A stretch of 64,000 nt of DNA from Cordylochernes scorpioides (Eukaryota > Arthropoda > Arachnida > Pseudoscorpiones > Chernetidae): the NCBI GenBank assembly GCA_030710605.1, contig CP092863.1, forward strand, positions 139,400,173 through 139,464,172, read 5' to 3'. This document shows positions 40,795 to 53,204 of this stretch, in pieces. How positions within the stretch are numbered: the stretch's first letter is position 1; each line of letters opens with the position of its first letter. The translations under genes were made by a program, and so were the position numbers. Under the pieces are notes generated by a model. It was given only the letters and a program-made list of their open reading frames with translations. It made no database searches and was not told the origin of the DNA.

Positions 40795-41625
40795 GGTCGT
40801 GGAGAGAAGAGTTTATTTATATAAGAGAACGATCGTACAAGCTTTCGGGTAAGACCTCCTTCTACGGGTCACAAGTCGGGGAGAAGAGCTTCTTTATATA
40901 TAAGAGAACGATCGTACAAGCTTTCGGGCAAGACCTCCTTCTACGGGTCACATGTCGGAGAGAAGAGCTTCTTTATATATAAGAGGACGCTCGTACAAGC
41001 TTTCAGGTAAGACGTCCTTCTACGGGTCACAAGTCGTGGAGAAGAGCTTCTTTATATATAAGAGAACGATCGTACTAGCTTTCGGGTAAGACCTCCTTCT
41101 ACGGGTCACAAGTCGTGGAGAAGAGCTTCTTTATATATAAGATGACGATCGTACAAGCCTTCGGGCAAGACGTCCTTCTACGGGTCACAAGTCGTGGAGA
41201 AGAGCTTCTTTATATATAAGAGAACGATCGTACAAGCTTTCGGGTAAGACCTCCTTCTACGGGTCACAAGTCGGGGAGAAGAGCTTCTTTATATATAAGA
41301 TGACGATCGTACAAGCCTTCGGGCAAGACGTCCTTCTACGGGTCACAAGTCGTGGAGAAGAGCTTCTTTATATAAGATGACGATCGTACAAGCTCGGGCT
41401 AGACGTCCTTTTACGGGTCACATGCCGGGAAGAAGAGCTTCTTTATATAAGAGGACGGTCGTACAAGCTCGGGCAAGACGTCCTTTTGCGGGTCACATGC
41501 AGGGAAGAAGAGCTTCTATATATAAGAGGACGCTCGTACAAGCTTTCAGTCAAGACGCCTTTCTACGGGTACTTGTAGAAGAGCGTCTTGCCTGAAAGAT
41601 TGGACGAGCGTCCTTGTATAAAAGA
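40795..41625 (+). repeat. ~87-bp tandem array containing a hairpin motif
   Basis: About nine units of CTTCTTTATATATAAGA...CGATCGTACAAGCTTTCGGG...CTCCTTCTACGGGTCACA. Each encodes, on the minus strand, GTAGAAGG-hairpin-CGAAAGCTTG. The last unit is followed by an inverted half (GAAGAGCGTCTTGCCTGAAA). A single decayed unit pair is at 14815-14935. Confidence 0.85.
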
Positions 41626-41764
41626 ATCTCTTCTCCCTGACTTGTATTTCTTTCTCTATAGCGAATTGGAAGATTATTGTTGTCTTAACTTTCAGTTTGA
41701 TTATAGAGGAATAAAGATGAATGCATGGATGGTATGTAAATAAGACAGTTAAACATCTGTTTTT

Positions 41765-42415
41765 TTTTTGTCTTGGTGTGGAACTAACACCTACTCACAT
41801 ATTCTCATGCATAGCAATGGTCGCAGTCTTGCAGAAAATTGACATGGACCCAGAGTAGAAGCTTTACACACCCAAGATAGTGGACATAACAACTGCTGTG
41901 ATAGAGATGTATGGAGACATTTGAGGCCTTCATTGGACACGACAAAAACAACAGAAAATTGACATGGACCCAGAACTTTGCACACCCAAGATAGAGAACA
42001 TTGCGACTGCTGTGATAGAGATGTACGGAGACATATGAGGCTCTTCATTGGACACGACAACAACAAGAACAGAAAATTGACATGGGCCCAGAACTTTACA
42101 CACCCAAGATAGAGAACATTACTGTGATAGAGATGTACGGAGACATCTGAGACTCTTCATTGGACACGACAACAACAGAAAATTGATATGGACCCAGAAC
42201 TTTACACACTCAATATAGAGGACATTACGACTGCTGTGATAGAGATGTACGGAGACATATGAGGCTCTTCATTGGACATGACAACAACAACAGAAAATTG
42301 ACATGGACCCAGAACTTTACACACCCAAGATAGAGAACATTGCGACCGCTGTGATAGAGATGTATGGAGACATCTGAGGCTCATCATTAGACACGACAAC
42401 AACAACAACAAACGT
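41765..42415 (+). repeat. tandem array of LINE 3' ends, about 6 units
   Basis: Units of about 110 bp, each GAAAATTGACATGGACCCAG...CACACCCAAGATAGA...GAGATGTACGGAGACAT...CTTCATTGGACACGACAACAAC, follow head-to-tail. The (ACA)n tail of one unit runs directly into GAAAATTGACA of the next. It derives from the same LINE as 38780-39195 and 62505-62815. Confidence 0.8.
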
Positions 42416-42419
42416 CTGT

Positions 42420-43130
42420 TACCCCTTCCGGGTGCAGTATGTAAATAGGATATTTGGTCCATATAGTTTCCTCAGCAGTTGATACAGAAGTGTTTGTCAG
42501 TTCTTTCAGCCATCTATGCCATTGTTCAAATAAATTAGGCTTACAACGAGAACCCTCTCAACCAGTACCTGCCTGTACCACGTGAACGCTGACACCAAAA
42601 TAGCGGTACCTCACCGTAATATTACTAATAACAATTTACGACCAAATGACATTCCATATGGGGGAACCTTGCCCTTGTCCTTTTTGGCAGTCATCTAGAT
42701 AATTACAATGTTTTTCTGTGAGGTTACATCAGTCCTTGTAATCCGGTATCATTGTTGCACCTCTCCAGAGCAAACCATTGTTATCGGTACAGCAGTTTAT
42801 GGTTTCTTTCTATCTTTCTTAACAGCTTACCTATAGCAAAGATCTCAGAAGGTTATCCTCTTAGGAACTTCCAACCACAGTAGCTGATAAACCTTGTATT
42901 GGATTCTAAGATTCCAACCTTCAGTGTAGCCTATATAAGCAGAATCATACAATACATTATTAGAACTCTAAGAAGCGGTCTGGTAGATTAAATTGGCGAA
43001 ACGGCTGGGAGGGTTCCATGGACATGCGTCAGACCTGGAGTATAGGAGCTCCATCTATACTTCTTTCCTGTGGTGAACCTGTAAAAGACCGGTGGACTTA
43101 ATAAAGCTGTATGTGTGTGATATATAGAGT
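42420..43130. other. mostly unassigned DNA, family C core at 42900-43030
   Basis: TTCCAACCTTCAGTGTAGCC and AAATTGGCGAAACGGCTGGG at 42915-43015 match the centre of the foldback at 60130-60250. Otherwise I recognise nothing. Confidence 0.4.
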
Positions 43131-43132
43131 AC

Positions 43133-43185
43133 TAGCGAATGTACCCGGCTTCGTCCGGTTTTTACCCGAGTAAAAGTTTGCCTAA
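43133..43185 (-). mobile_element. Helitron 3' end of a second family
   Basis: TACTAGCGAATGTACCCGGCT on the plus strand gives, on the minus strand, a CCGG-type hairpin followed by CTAGTA. Only the terminus is recognisable; the 5' end was not found. Confidence 0.4.
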
Positions 43186-43249
43186 CGAACATTTGTTAAA
43201 ACGATTCTAGCAAACATTCAATCCCTACTTAATTTATACTTGTCAAGAT

Positions 43250-43400
43250 AACTTTATGAAAAATCGAAACTATTATAGATGCGTATGATTCTTTTAAAAA
43301 TTAAAACAATTTCTACTGCCCTTAGTGCAATGGAAAAATTAATGGGAGGGCCTGGCTCATCAGTGGTGAACCCTTCCAGCGGTTTCGTCAGTTTAATCTA
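43250..43400. repeat. foldback family C fragment
   Basis: GATGCGTATGATTCTTTTAA, AATTAATGGGAGGGCCTGGC and CCAGCGGTTTCGTCAGTTTA, one arm only. Confidence 0.65.
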
Positions 43401-44039
43401 CCATACTGCTGTTATATTGCATTTTTCGATAGTGATACTGATGTACTCTACCATGATAGAGTACTGTATAGATTTCTATGAGAACGACTTCTAACAAGGT
43501 CAGCGGTGCCAGATCCGCCCGGGGCGATGTTCCGTAGAGACGACCTCCTTTCTTGACCTGACCGCCCGCCTTGAAAGTGAAGCCGTTTCTTTCTTCTCAC
43601 TGAATAAAAATTTATTTATATTTGACCCCGAGCACGCTAGACTAAATAATAGTGTTCCAAAACATCATCTCACCTAAATCCGTCTATCTTAATAAGAAAT
43701 AATACAAATTAAACAAGTAGTGCTTTAAGGAACAGCACAAAGTGGTTCTATTTGGAAGATTGGGAGCTACAAAATCTCAGTCTTAAATATGGATTGGTCT
43801 TATATCGAGAATCATCTGCATATTAATTACCGTAAATTGATGGTTTCGATTTTATCTACCAATAAAATATCGTATTTTTTCCTTTATTCCCAATCCTTAC
43901 TGCCATCTTTCCAGCTTCCTAGGCCGTTTTACTCAACTTAGTTGTAGCTGCATACTCCTGTAGAAGGGTTTATAATACCTGAAAACTTGAGAAATGCTAA
44001 ACCATACATCTTTGCAGAAATATCTTTATACCCTTTTAC

Positions 44040-44725
44040 CTTTCTCTTTCACCCATAAGCTTGATGTCAGTATTCCTGTCTTCTCAGAGCTTCCTTTCTA
44101 TGGCTAGTCTTTTGATGGTATCGTAGGGTCTATGTATTTCTCCTCAACCAGCCATAGGTTGGTGGCTGGCAGTATTCCTGTCTTCTCAGAGCTTATGACT
44201 AGTCTTTTGTTGGTATCGTAGGGTCTTCTGAAATTAGCTAAGAGTTCCATTCTCGGCCTTCCTTAGCAAGAAACATCCTCGGAGACAGTGTGTTGTTACA
44301 TTAAATTGATTTATTTATAAAATTAACACTAATTCTTACATTTTGGTTTAAAGATATCCACGAATTTCTTTGTTGTTTGAAGGTTTATGACTCTAGTAGT
44401 TACAATAATGGTTATACTGTGTTTATTTCTCGATTTGTCTCTACTTTTTTTCCTCCAAAATATTTATCTTTAAAAATATTTCTATATATGTATCCTTAAC
44501 TATCCATAGGTTGGTGGCTGGCAGTATTCATGTCCTTTCAGAGCTTCCTTTCTATTGCTAGTCTTTTGATGGTATCGTAGGGTCTATCTATTTCTCCTCA
44601 ACCAGCCATAGGTTGGTGGCTGGCAGTATTCCTGTCCTCTCAGAGTTCCTTTCTATGGCTAGTCTTTTGATGGTATCGTAGGGCCTTCTTCTGAAATTAG
44701 CTATGAGTTCCATTCTCAGCCTTCC
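44040..44725. repeat. dispersed ~100-bp repeat, four copies
   Basis: CCATAGGTTGGTGGCTGGCA followed by GTATTCCTGTC, TCTCAGAGCTTCC and CTAGTCTTTTGATGGTATCG occurs at about 44050, 44150, 44500 and 44600. Function unknown. Confidence 0.75.
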
Positions 44726-44804
44726 TGGTTTTCTTTCCAAACATCCCTCCAGTAATACCTTAATCTACTTTGAATTTCGGACACGATGTCCAAATATTAA
44801 TATG

Positions 44805-45180
44805 ATGAATCAGTGCGCCATCTATCATAAGAAATTAAAACTATTTTTGACGTGTATGATTCTTTTCAAAATAAAATGATGTTCTACAGCCCATACTTGC
44901 AATGATATAATAATGGGAGGGCCTCGCTCATCAGTGGGCAACCCCCCCAAGAGTTTCGCCAGTTTAATCTACCATACCGCTATGGTACATTGCCATACCA
45001 TTAACATATCGAAAAATGCAATATAACAGCGGTATGGTAGATTAAACTAGCGAAACCGCTGGGAGGGTTCGCCACTGATGAGCCAGGCCCTCCCATTAAT
45101 TTTTCCATTGCAGTAAGGGCATTAGAAATTGTTTGATTTCATAAAGAATCTTACGCGCCTAAATTAGTTTCTAATGTTTT
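44805..45180. repeat. foldback family C, large copy
   Basis: ATCAGTGCGCCATCTATCAT at the start; centre TACCGCTATGGTACATTGCC/ATGCAATATAACAGCGGTAT; both arms carry the GGGAGGGCC module. Confidence 0.75.
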
Positions 45181-45613
45181 ATCTATGTTACTGGTAAATA
45201 CTATTCGATTTTTTTTTTGAACCTGAAATAAATTTTATATTAAAAAAGGGGGAGGATAAGAGTATATCGGGCCAAACGACAGGGTAAACTATCGAAAGCC
45301 GCCATTTTCCTTGTTTGTACGTCTGCAGTGAATCACGGTCTAGCTATGTCTTGATAATTAGGACAAGGTGCATGCTGGGAAATACTGGTTCTTAGCTCTT
45401 TCGTCTTACAGAATCTAGCTAGGATTTTTTCTCATTGAACTATAAATACGAGATATCAAAAGACTTGTTATATATTTTATTGGTTACTAAAAACGAAACT
45501 TTTGACAAGCATATACATTTTTTACCCAATTGTAAATTGCACGGTACATGATCTTGAGATGAATAATTGGTTAAAATGTGCTTCTTGAAGAGATATTCTA
45601 ATCATCTTGATGT

Positions 45614-45831
45614 ACACTCATGGACAAAACATAAGGAAGTTGTGCTTTTTACCATATATATATCGGGATTGAGACAATAACTCTGGAAGATATTACAGTG
45701 ACCTTTATTGAAGACAAATGAGATAACAAAGTTTAAATAAAATTGCCTCTATCTCCTTAAAAAAATAATAAAAATAGACGAACTGCGATATCAAAGACTT
45801 TCCACTTCCTTAAGTTTTGTCCATGAGTGTT
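45614..45831 (+). repeat. MITE family A, full copy
   Basis: CACTCATGGACAAAACATAA and TTAAGTTTTGTCCATGAGTG are complete inverted ends. Confidence 0.8.
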
Positions 45832-46490
45832 TATATACTGTATATTAAAATTTCAAAATATTGTGGCAATGAATGAGGAAAAAATAGCGACTTATTTTAT
45901 GTGGATTCTTTGATAGATTATTTAAAGTATTTGATTTTAGCTCTTGCCCCAATTGGAAGAAGAATATACCAATAAAAATGAATTTTAAATTATTAGGCAA
46001 CCCTACACTTAGGAAAACCCAGGGAACACACCAAGAGATTTATAGTTTCCAATAATTATAATGTTGGTTTGTGGAGTCAGAGTTAGTCAGGTTGGGAACG
46101 GAGGCCCGAGAACCATGAAATCCGAAACCGGGGAAGAAACTGTCAAATATCGAATTTCCGGGGGCCCTCCCCGCCCCTCATAGACGGTAGCAATTTTTTG
46201 ACGTTTCGGCTGTTGTATAGATCATCTCTTCTCCCTCCGCTCGTATATCTTACATCTCCTGAGTGTGGAGGTTACTTGACTATCGAAAGTTTCTGAAAGT
46301 GTTACATCACTCACACACTACATGGAAATTTGATTTCGTGAGTTCCACAAGAGATCAAATGTTATTTATAGGATTTGTCAAAGAGGTGTTTAGCTGGTAA
46401 AGTGGCTAGGTCAATTATACCGTCAAAATATTGATGGAAATTTTGTCGGAAGGATATATAAATAAAAGATAAGTGGGTCAGGTGTTGATA

Positions 46491-46672
46491 TTAAAAATAA
46501 AGAAGGCATCTCTTGACCACGAGCACATGTGCTTTTTAGATGGCAGAGCACCATCTAGTGGAGCAAAAATAAACTAAACGTTTATTTAGCTTGCTCCGAG
46601 ATATTTGGACAACCCAATTTCTTGCTAAAAAGCACATGTGCTCGTGGTCAGGAGATGCCTTCTTTATTTTTA
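46491..46672. repeat. 182-bp palindromic MITE-like element
   Basis: TAAAAATAAAGAAGGCATCT and its partner frame a 48-bp near-perfect inverted repeat, including CACGAGCACATGTGCTTTTTAG. No coding content. Class not determined. Confidence 0.75.
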
Positions 46673-46689
46673 ATTGATCTATATATAGA

Positions 46690-46830
46690 AAAGAAAGGTC
46701 ACCTCTCCCATCAAACTAGACGCATAAACGATGCGTCATCTATTGACCGTCTTTGCAAACTAGCGGACTCGGGTTGGTAACAGTCGCAACACTCGTTTTG
46801 ACAAACTCAGAAAGCCTCCATTACGTTGTT
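46690..46830 (+). repeat. left-arm fragment of the hammerhead repeat family
   Basis: GGTCACCTCTCCCATCAAA, CATCTATTGACCGTC and CGCAACACTCGTTTTGACAA correspond to the left arm at 24110-24560. No ribozyme core follows. Confidence 0.45.
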
Positions 46831-47800
46831 TTATGTTCCTGATAGAGTACGATTATCCCAAGTACTATGATAATCATGGTGGGTAAAGGATTGCGAATAT
46901 CTATACCAGTATTTTCCAAGAAGTGGATGTGTCGGCTTCAGGCGGATCTCACCAAATGGAAACAACAGCTTTCATCCAACGGTCTTCCATGTTAGCTCTG
47001 CACACTATTCAGTTTGAATTGTAAACATCCTCTATACAAATACGCGATATGCACCTCGATATATAAGTATAATATTTTTTTCTCTATATAAAACCTATAT
47101 ATATATATATATATATGTCATAATATATGCTCTTCCAGAAATAATAAAATAAACCTACAGTCAACGAGAGAGAGACGTCGATAGAAGGCAACTAAGTTAC
47201 GGCCATTTTGAACCACTGGCCACATGCCGGAGGGGGCTTTTCTTGGAACCCTCAGGACCTATTTTTGGACAGTCGGGGGGTGGTGGCGACACAAACGGTC
47301 GTTCCGCAGTGGCAGCCGCTAGCGCTCCCTCTCTCTCTCTCGGTTTGCTGGGTCCCATCTTCCAAACTTGTGGTTTCCTTATTTCTCTCTCCCCACATTA
47401 TCACTATATTGCCACATATATATATTAATATATATTATATAAATAGAAAAGAGATGCTATGCTTGAATTTAGATCATGTTGAGGATTATGGTAATGCAGT
47501 CGTGGTTAAAATTCTTGAAAGAATAAAAATGGTCTTGATCAGATATTGCTTTAATTGAACCAATGGAATATATATAAAAACAATTTGATAAAAGTAATGC
47601 CTGACTTAAGGCGAGTAGAATAAGGAAAACAAAAGATTATTTACATAATGTACAAAAGATTTGAGCCGGCCAACGGGAAACAACAACAACGGGTTATATA
47701 AAGGAAAAAGCGCGATCTCTGGCGGTCGATTTAACAGTATTTGAATCGATGAAATATAATTTTAAATAAAATAATATTTTAATATAACATATATATAATA
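46830..47800. other. mostly unique, with a GC-richer patch at 47200-47350
   Basis: The GC-richer patch contains CCGGAGGGGGCTTTTCTTGG and (CT)n. On the minus strand a 50-odd-codon frame starts MGPSKPRERE, but I cannot assign it. It could be a promoter or 5' exon region; no conserved domain is seen. Confidence 0.3.
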
Positions 47801-47897
47801 TAAAGGGAGGATGATAATCATGTACTTAAACACCTGTTTGTTAGATTTGAACGATTTCATAACCGTTCTCGTAGGATGTTATGAAATGGAAGCCGTC

Positions 47898-47940
47898 CCT
47901 GTACTGATGAGGGCCATATCCCGACACTATGGTATACAGG
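47898..47940 (+). ncRNA. hammerhead-like motif, broken at GAAA
   Basis: CCTGTA and TACAGG form a perfect 6-bp stem I around CTGATGA (47904-47910) and stem II GGG/CCC with loop CCATAT. The expected GAAA is GACA, changing invariant A13, so the ribozyme should be dead. The surrounding repeat matches 10240-10480. Confidence 0.6.
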
Positions 47941-48086
47941 TTGTTGGCTTTTGTCTGAATTTGTTAAACCTGGTGTTGTGGTACATTCTTTATCATCACT
48001 AGTAAAGTTTTTTCCTATGGTGATGTACAGTGTATCCTTCTGATGTATAATTAAAGGGAGAGGTGCCTCTTTAGGCACATATTTTT

Positions 48087-48301
48087 CAAAAAATGCTCCA
48101 ATGGCCCCCGATTCTTGCAAAATTCCAACCCCACCAGCGAGTGCAAGTAACCAAAAGGGGCTCTGGAATATTTGTAAGTGCAAAGTCGAACTGCTTTTCA
48201 CATGTGTAGACATGTGGTGCGCTTACAGTAAAAAAGCAGTCGCTAACTACCCACCATGATTATCATGGCCTGTACCACGTGAACTAGGGATAAGCAAAAA
48301 A
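48087..48301 (+). mobile_element. 5'-truncated SINE
   Basis: Starts at TGCTCCAATGGCCCCCGATT, standard tail AGGGATAAGCAAAAAAAT. Confidence 0.78.
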
Positions 48302-48519
48302 ATCCTCAATGTGTGATTGAAGGAAACGCCAAATCACAAGGTTATTGAGGCATTGAAGTGAGAGATGAGAAGTTTCCCCAATCAGGACGGAGCATGTTTA
48401 TGGACAAGACACCACCACTAAAGTATTTTTCCTATGGTAATACACAGTGTATTGTTATGATGTATAATTAAAGGGAGAGGTACTTTAGATACATATATAT
48501 TTTATAATACAATATAATG

Positions 48520-48775
48520 CGGCTTATGATTGTAAAACGACATTTGAAATTTATCCCGCATGTGTTTCTTTTGAACGAAAAATCGAAATTTATTTTTGAG
48601 GAGAAATAAAGATTATTTCTAATCTTTATCATTACTCTTTACAATTCATCTTTTTCATTTCATCTCTGAGGTTAGAAATAATCGTTATTTCTCCTTAAAA
48701 AATAAATTTCGATTTTTCGTTTGAAAGAAACATATGCGGGTTAAATTTCAAATGTCGTTTTACATATAAATATAT
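48520..48775. repeat. foldback element, about 110-bp arms
   Basis: GTAAAACGACATTTGAAATT and its inverted partner AAATTTCAAATGTCGTTTTAC frame CCCGCATGTGTTTCTTTTGA/TTTGAAAGAAACATATGCGGG and AAATAAAGATTATTTCTAA arms, with a short AT-rich centre. Confidence 0.75.
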
Positions 48776-49194
48776 ATATAAAAAAATCTCAATGTTTGAT
48801 CGAACGAGACGCCAAATAACAAGGTTCCTGAGGCATTGAAGTGAGAGACGAAAAGTTTCTCCAATCAGCATGTTTACAAACTGCGCAGTCGACTTATCGC
48901 TGCCTTCCTGCAATCACAACCGTTTCTATCGAGAGATAGGAGAAGCTTGAAAGGGTTACCAACCGCTATCACAGACGTTGCGACAACAGTGGTGTTTAAT
49001 GCTGCGGCCGGTTACACTACCTCTGTCATGTTAACTTTAGTCATGATGGCCCATCACTATTGTAATATAAATGTTTTAAATATATTTGACCATTGACAAA
49101 TGAAATGTACCAATACTTTACCCTACGTATTGCTTTCAAAAATATCAGCAAACAAATCTAAGGCAATAGCTTACTATATATTTTTTTAGATTAC

Positions 49195-49830
49195 AATTAC
49201 AATTATTTTATTTCCAAAGCGCTATATTCCGCAAGGGATACTTGCGCCAAACAAGGAGAAAAGTTTATTTACATAAGTTATTTACATTATTCAACGCATG
49301 AAAACATTAGAGATCCAGATTTTGTAGAAAGTTTAGAATGTATTTACAAAATGTGTGAATTGAACTTTAAATATGATTTTTTTTTATCGGAAATCAAATC
49401 GTTAAGTTCACAAACAACTAGTTCATTCTTCATTCTATAATCTTGAAATGCTGGGCAATCGATCAGTAGATGTCTTGAGGTTTGTTCCTCAATATCACAA
49501 AAGCAACTTGAATCCTCCACTGCCTTTATTCTATTTAAAAAACTTTTGAAATTTCCGTGGTTTGTAACAAATTGAGTATTATAAAAATTTGGACGAATGT
49601 ATTTAGGGATTTCTTGGGGAAAAAAGCTTAAGAAAGTATTATTTGCTTCGTTTTTCAGAATATTCATTCTTGATTTGAGAAAGGTATCTATAATTCCTGG
49701 AATAAATGGGTCATAAATTTGTTGATCATCTGTGGATAAGTTTCTCAGATCACACACAGATATCATGATTTTGGATTCGATAAAGTCTGAGATCATCATT
49801 ATGTAAGGACCAGTCAACAAGTGAATGACT
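49195..49830 (-). mobile_element. LINE 3' end with (ATTGTA)n-type tail
   Basis: The minus-strand frame (49344-49820) contains YNTQFVTNHGNFKSFLNRIK and CFCDIEEQTSRHLLIDCPAF, a C.C...E...H.L..CP.F motif at LINE C-termini. Downstream are TTGGAAATAAAATAATTG and GTAATTGTAATC repeats. 5'-truncated; same family as 32513-32800. Confidence 0.78.
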
Positions 49831-50299
49831 TTGAGACGAAGAGTAAAGCCAGTTCAATTTCTATGTAAATAACACAAGATGATTATTACCTTACCTAATT
49901 GGGAGAATCTGTATGAGGTAAGTCCCTAATAAAGGCTTTTGTGTGTGTGTGATTTGACCATTGGCCAATGTTATTATTGTTTTTTTTTTTTTTTTTAATA
50001 TGTAAAATAGGTTTAGAAGATATATAATATTTGGTATGTTGCACTTTGTAAATTAAAAAATAAGTATTTTTATATAGAGATATTTCTTTCTCCAATAAAA
50101 ATAATAAACATATTACAACTATCACAGCATATGAACATAACGGAGTTATGATTCATTTTATATTCTCATTTTTTTTACTGACAACAATATACCAATGAAA
50201 TTCACAATTTTGTCGGGATTTTTTTGAAAAGAAGATAGGTAATATGAGGAGTATTAATCTGGGATTTTACTGTACATAGAAACCAAAATACACACACTC

Positions 50300-50745
50300 T
50301 CTCTCTCATGAACAAAACTTAAGGAAGTAGAAAGTATTTGATGTCATCGGTCGTCTTTTTTTTTTTTTTTTTTTTTTAAGGAGATATAGGCAATTTTGTT
50401 CACATTTGGTTATCAGGTATGTGTTCAATAAAGGTCACTGTAATATCTTTCAGAGTGATTATCTGAATCCCAATATATATGCTAAAAGGCACAACTTCCT
50501 TAAGTTTGGTTCACACTTGGTTATCTCGTGTGTCTTCAATAAAGGTCACTGTAATATATTTCAGAGTTATTGTCTCAATCCCGATATACATACTAAAAGG
50601 TACAACTTCCTTAATTTTGTTCATACATGGTTATCTGGTATGTCTTTAATAAAGGTCATTGTAATATCTTTCAGAGTGATTATCTGAATCCCAATATATA
50701 TGCTAAAAAGTACAACTTCCTTAAGTTTTGTCCAAGAATGTAATT
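50300..50745 (-). repeat. MITE family A with three tandem internal units
   Basis: CTCATGAACAAAACTTAAGG to TTAAGTTTTGTCCAAGAATG. The internal unit GGTCACTGTAATATCTTTCA occurs three times. A 20-plus T run follows the left end. Confidence 0.78.
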
Positions 50746-51084
50746 TCGCGGTATCATAGCGTCCTCAAATAAAGAAGTAACCAATCAGGTAGAGAAGGTG
50801 AGGTAATGTTAGAAAGGGAAGACGTCTAAGAGAGTGAAGAAAGGGATGAGGGTGTGGAAGACAACAAAAGGTAAAAAAGTGGAGCAACACGAGGAATGGA
50901 TCCTGCACTAACCCGGAAGGTCACTACATGACTGGAGGCAATGCGGCCACATGCCAACACGTGCGCACGTCACATGCAGACAGAGTTATGTCTACGGACA
51001 TGGGGCTCTATACAGAACTGACAGTCCCGTGTGCATGTACAACAACAATACGTTTTATTAAGACCTTTCAGTCTTATACAGATT

Positions 51085-51205
51085 CTCCTAGTCTTCTTCT
51101 TATTTCTTATCTCCACTCAATCATATTAAGGGATCAAGCTTGTAAAGCTTGAGACTTTTGATGGTGTCTGCCGGGGAAGAGTAGAGCCTCCTTCTAGTAG
51201 AGCCA
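51085..51205 (-). mobile_element. LINE 3' end fragment
   Basis: TTATCTCCACTCAATCATAT and GATGGTGTCTGCCGGGGAAG are the inverted 3' end of the family at 8212-8655. Confidence 0.55.
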
Positions 51206-51311
51206 GATTCTCCTAGTAGAAATGTAAGATACATACAGGAATAACACGGTTTATATACACTTCTAGATTTTTTTATTACGTAACTCGAAATTTCTCAAAG
51301 CTATATTAATA

Positions 51312-51710
51312 CTAGCCGAAAACCCGGGCAACGCCCGTGTTTTACCCGATTGAATGTTTTGATTCAAATACTATTTGTTACAATTATAAATTGGCGCCTT
51401 AAATAAATGCATATATTAGTTAATAACTATAGCCTATGTGCTTTATCTGTCTATGTACTGTTGGCTTCCGTAGGCGTCTCTTACTGGGAAAAAGAAAGAG
51501 AGGATTCCATTTGGTTATTATCTAATATATGCATTTATTTAGGGAGCGACCCGCTCCAACACAATAGTTACAAAGACGAAATGGCGAGTGGGGGGGGGGC
51601 AAAGGTGGCGTGACCGTAGCCAACCAATAGGAGGGCGCCATTCCAAAAAAAAAAAGCAAACGGTGACAGAGATGACTGATTAAGAATGACGCTCGTAACT
51701 GTATATAGAA
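51312..51710 (-). mobile_element. non-autonomous Helitron, copy 4
   Basis: CTAG at 51312-51315, hairpin GGGCGTTGCCC on the minus strand, 5' end TTCTATATACAG at 51710. It has a single G-run of nine (51591-51599). It is very similar to copy 3 outside the G-tract. Confidence 0.78.
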
Positions 51711-51714
51711 TTCC

Positions 51715-52655
51715 CAATGTGTTCTGTTTACTAAAAAGTTACCATAGCTGTATTAACCTAGGCTTCTATAGTAAATTACCTTCATACAATACAGTAATGA
51801 CAATACACAGTCGAAACACAATGCCCTATTCTAAAAATACACAACACAAATACAAGTTAAAAAACAATTAAACAAATGCTAATTAACATCATTAATCTAT
51901 CTACTAATTAACTACCCACAAATTAATCAATGCTATTAATGGCGACTAAGGAAAAAAGCAGACGATAATAGGTTCTAAGACAATCTATGATGATAAATAA
52001 AACAATGAAAGGAAAAATACTATGAATATTTTAAAATTAATACTAAATTAACAATGGAAACAATAGTCACGTTTATTTATTATAAAAAAAACATATATGC
52101 TATTTATTATATTTGTAAAGTTAAAAAATATATCTCGTTGTTTATATTATTCAATTTACGACAATTGTATTATAGCTTTATTTTCTTTATTAATTATATC
52201 ATTATTCTAATAGAGATTCGAAATAGTTTCTAGAGAGTTCACTTTTTTTTACTATGCTCATTGTTTATCATTGTTTAATGATTGTTATATACTATGTGGC
52301 AAGCTTTGTGTTCTTTTTTACCCATTGTTGACTGATGGTCGGTATATAATGAATATAAAAAAATAATGCCAATATGTAAATATGGTATTAATTGCATATC
52401 TCAAGGATCGTTTAAGGATAGTCTGAACGCGTTTCGGTGTGCCTAGCCTATCGATGTAGTTTTAAAACATGTTCAGCATGATGGTTAAATCTGCTTGGTG
52501 CAACCTCATGTATTGGAACTTCCACTGACATTGTTATTTACAAACCAAGAAGACTTAGGTTAGAAAGACAGCTTAGCGACTTTTTGTACGCGCTTCAGGA
52601 CCTGGGTTAACTAAAGAAATAATAATAATAATGGTATAAATCGGTATTAATGATA
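51715..52655. other. unassigned AT-rich DNA
   Basis: No repeat family recognised apart from edges; GAACGCGTTTCGGTGTGCC at 52427 recalls a hairpin-family remnant. Confidence 0.4.
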
Positions 52656-52657
52656 TA

Positions 52658-52986
52658 CACTCATGGACAAAACTTAAGGAAGTTGTACCTTTCAGCATGT
52701 ATATCGGGATTCAGACAATAACTCTGAAAGATATTACAGTGACCTTTATTGAAGATACACGTGATAACCAAGTGTGAACAAAACTTAAGAAAGTTGTACC
52801 TTTCAGCATGTATATCGGGATTCAGACAATAACTCTGAAAGATATCACAGTGACCTTTATTGAAGACACACGAGATAACCAAGTGTGAACAAAATTGCCT
52901 CTGTCTCTTAAAAAAAAAAAAAAAAAAAAAAACGACCACCGTCGACATCAAAGACTTTCTACTTCCTTAAGTTATGTCTATGAGTG
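52658..52986 (+). repeat. MITE family A with two tandem internal units
   Basis: CACTCATGGACAAAACTTAA to TTAAGTTATGTCTATGAGTG, TA on both sides. The 113-bp internal unit is present twice with few differences. Confidence 0.85.
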
Positions 52987-53204
52987 TAACTAGCTTATAC
53001 CATCAAAATCTACAATTTCAATAGAAAAGTATGGTGACACTGGGGATCCAGCTCAAGAGAACAGACAAACCGTAAATCCACCAAAATCGTTCAATTCTTC
53101 AAGATAAAAGTCTTTGCTTGATAACGAAGACTAGAGGTAGAGTCAAATTCTAGATAAGAGCAGAGATTGATGCTATATCTATGTTCTTTAAATGTGATTT
53201 TTTT

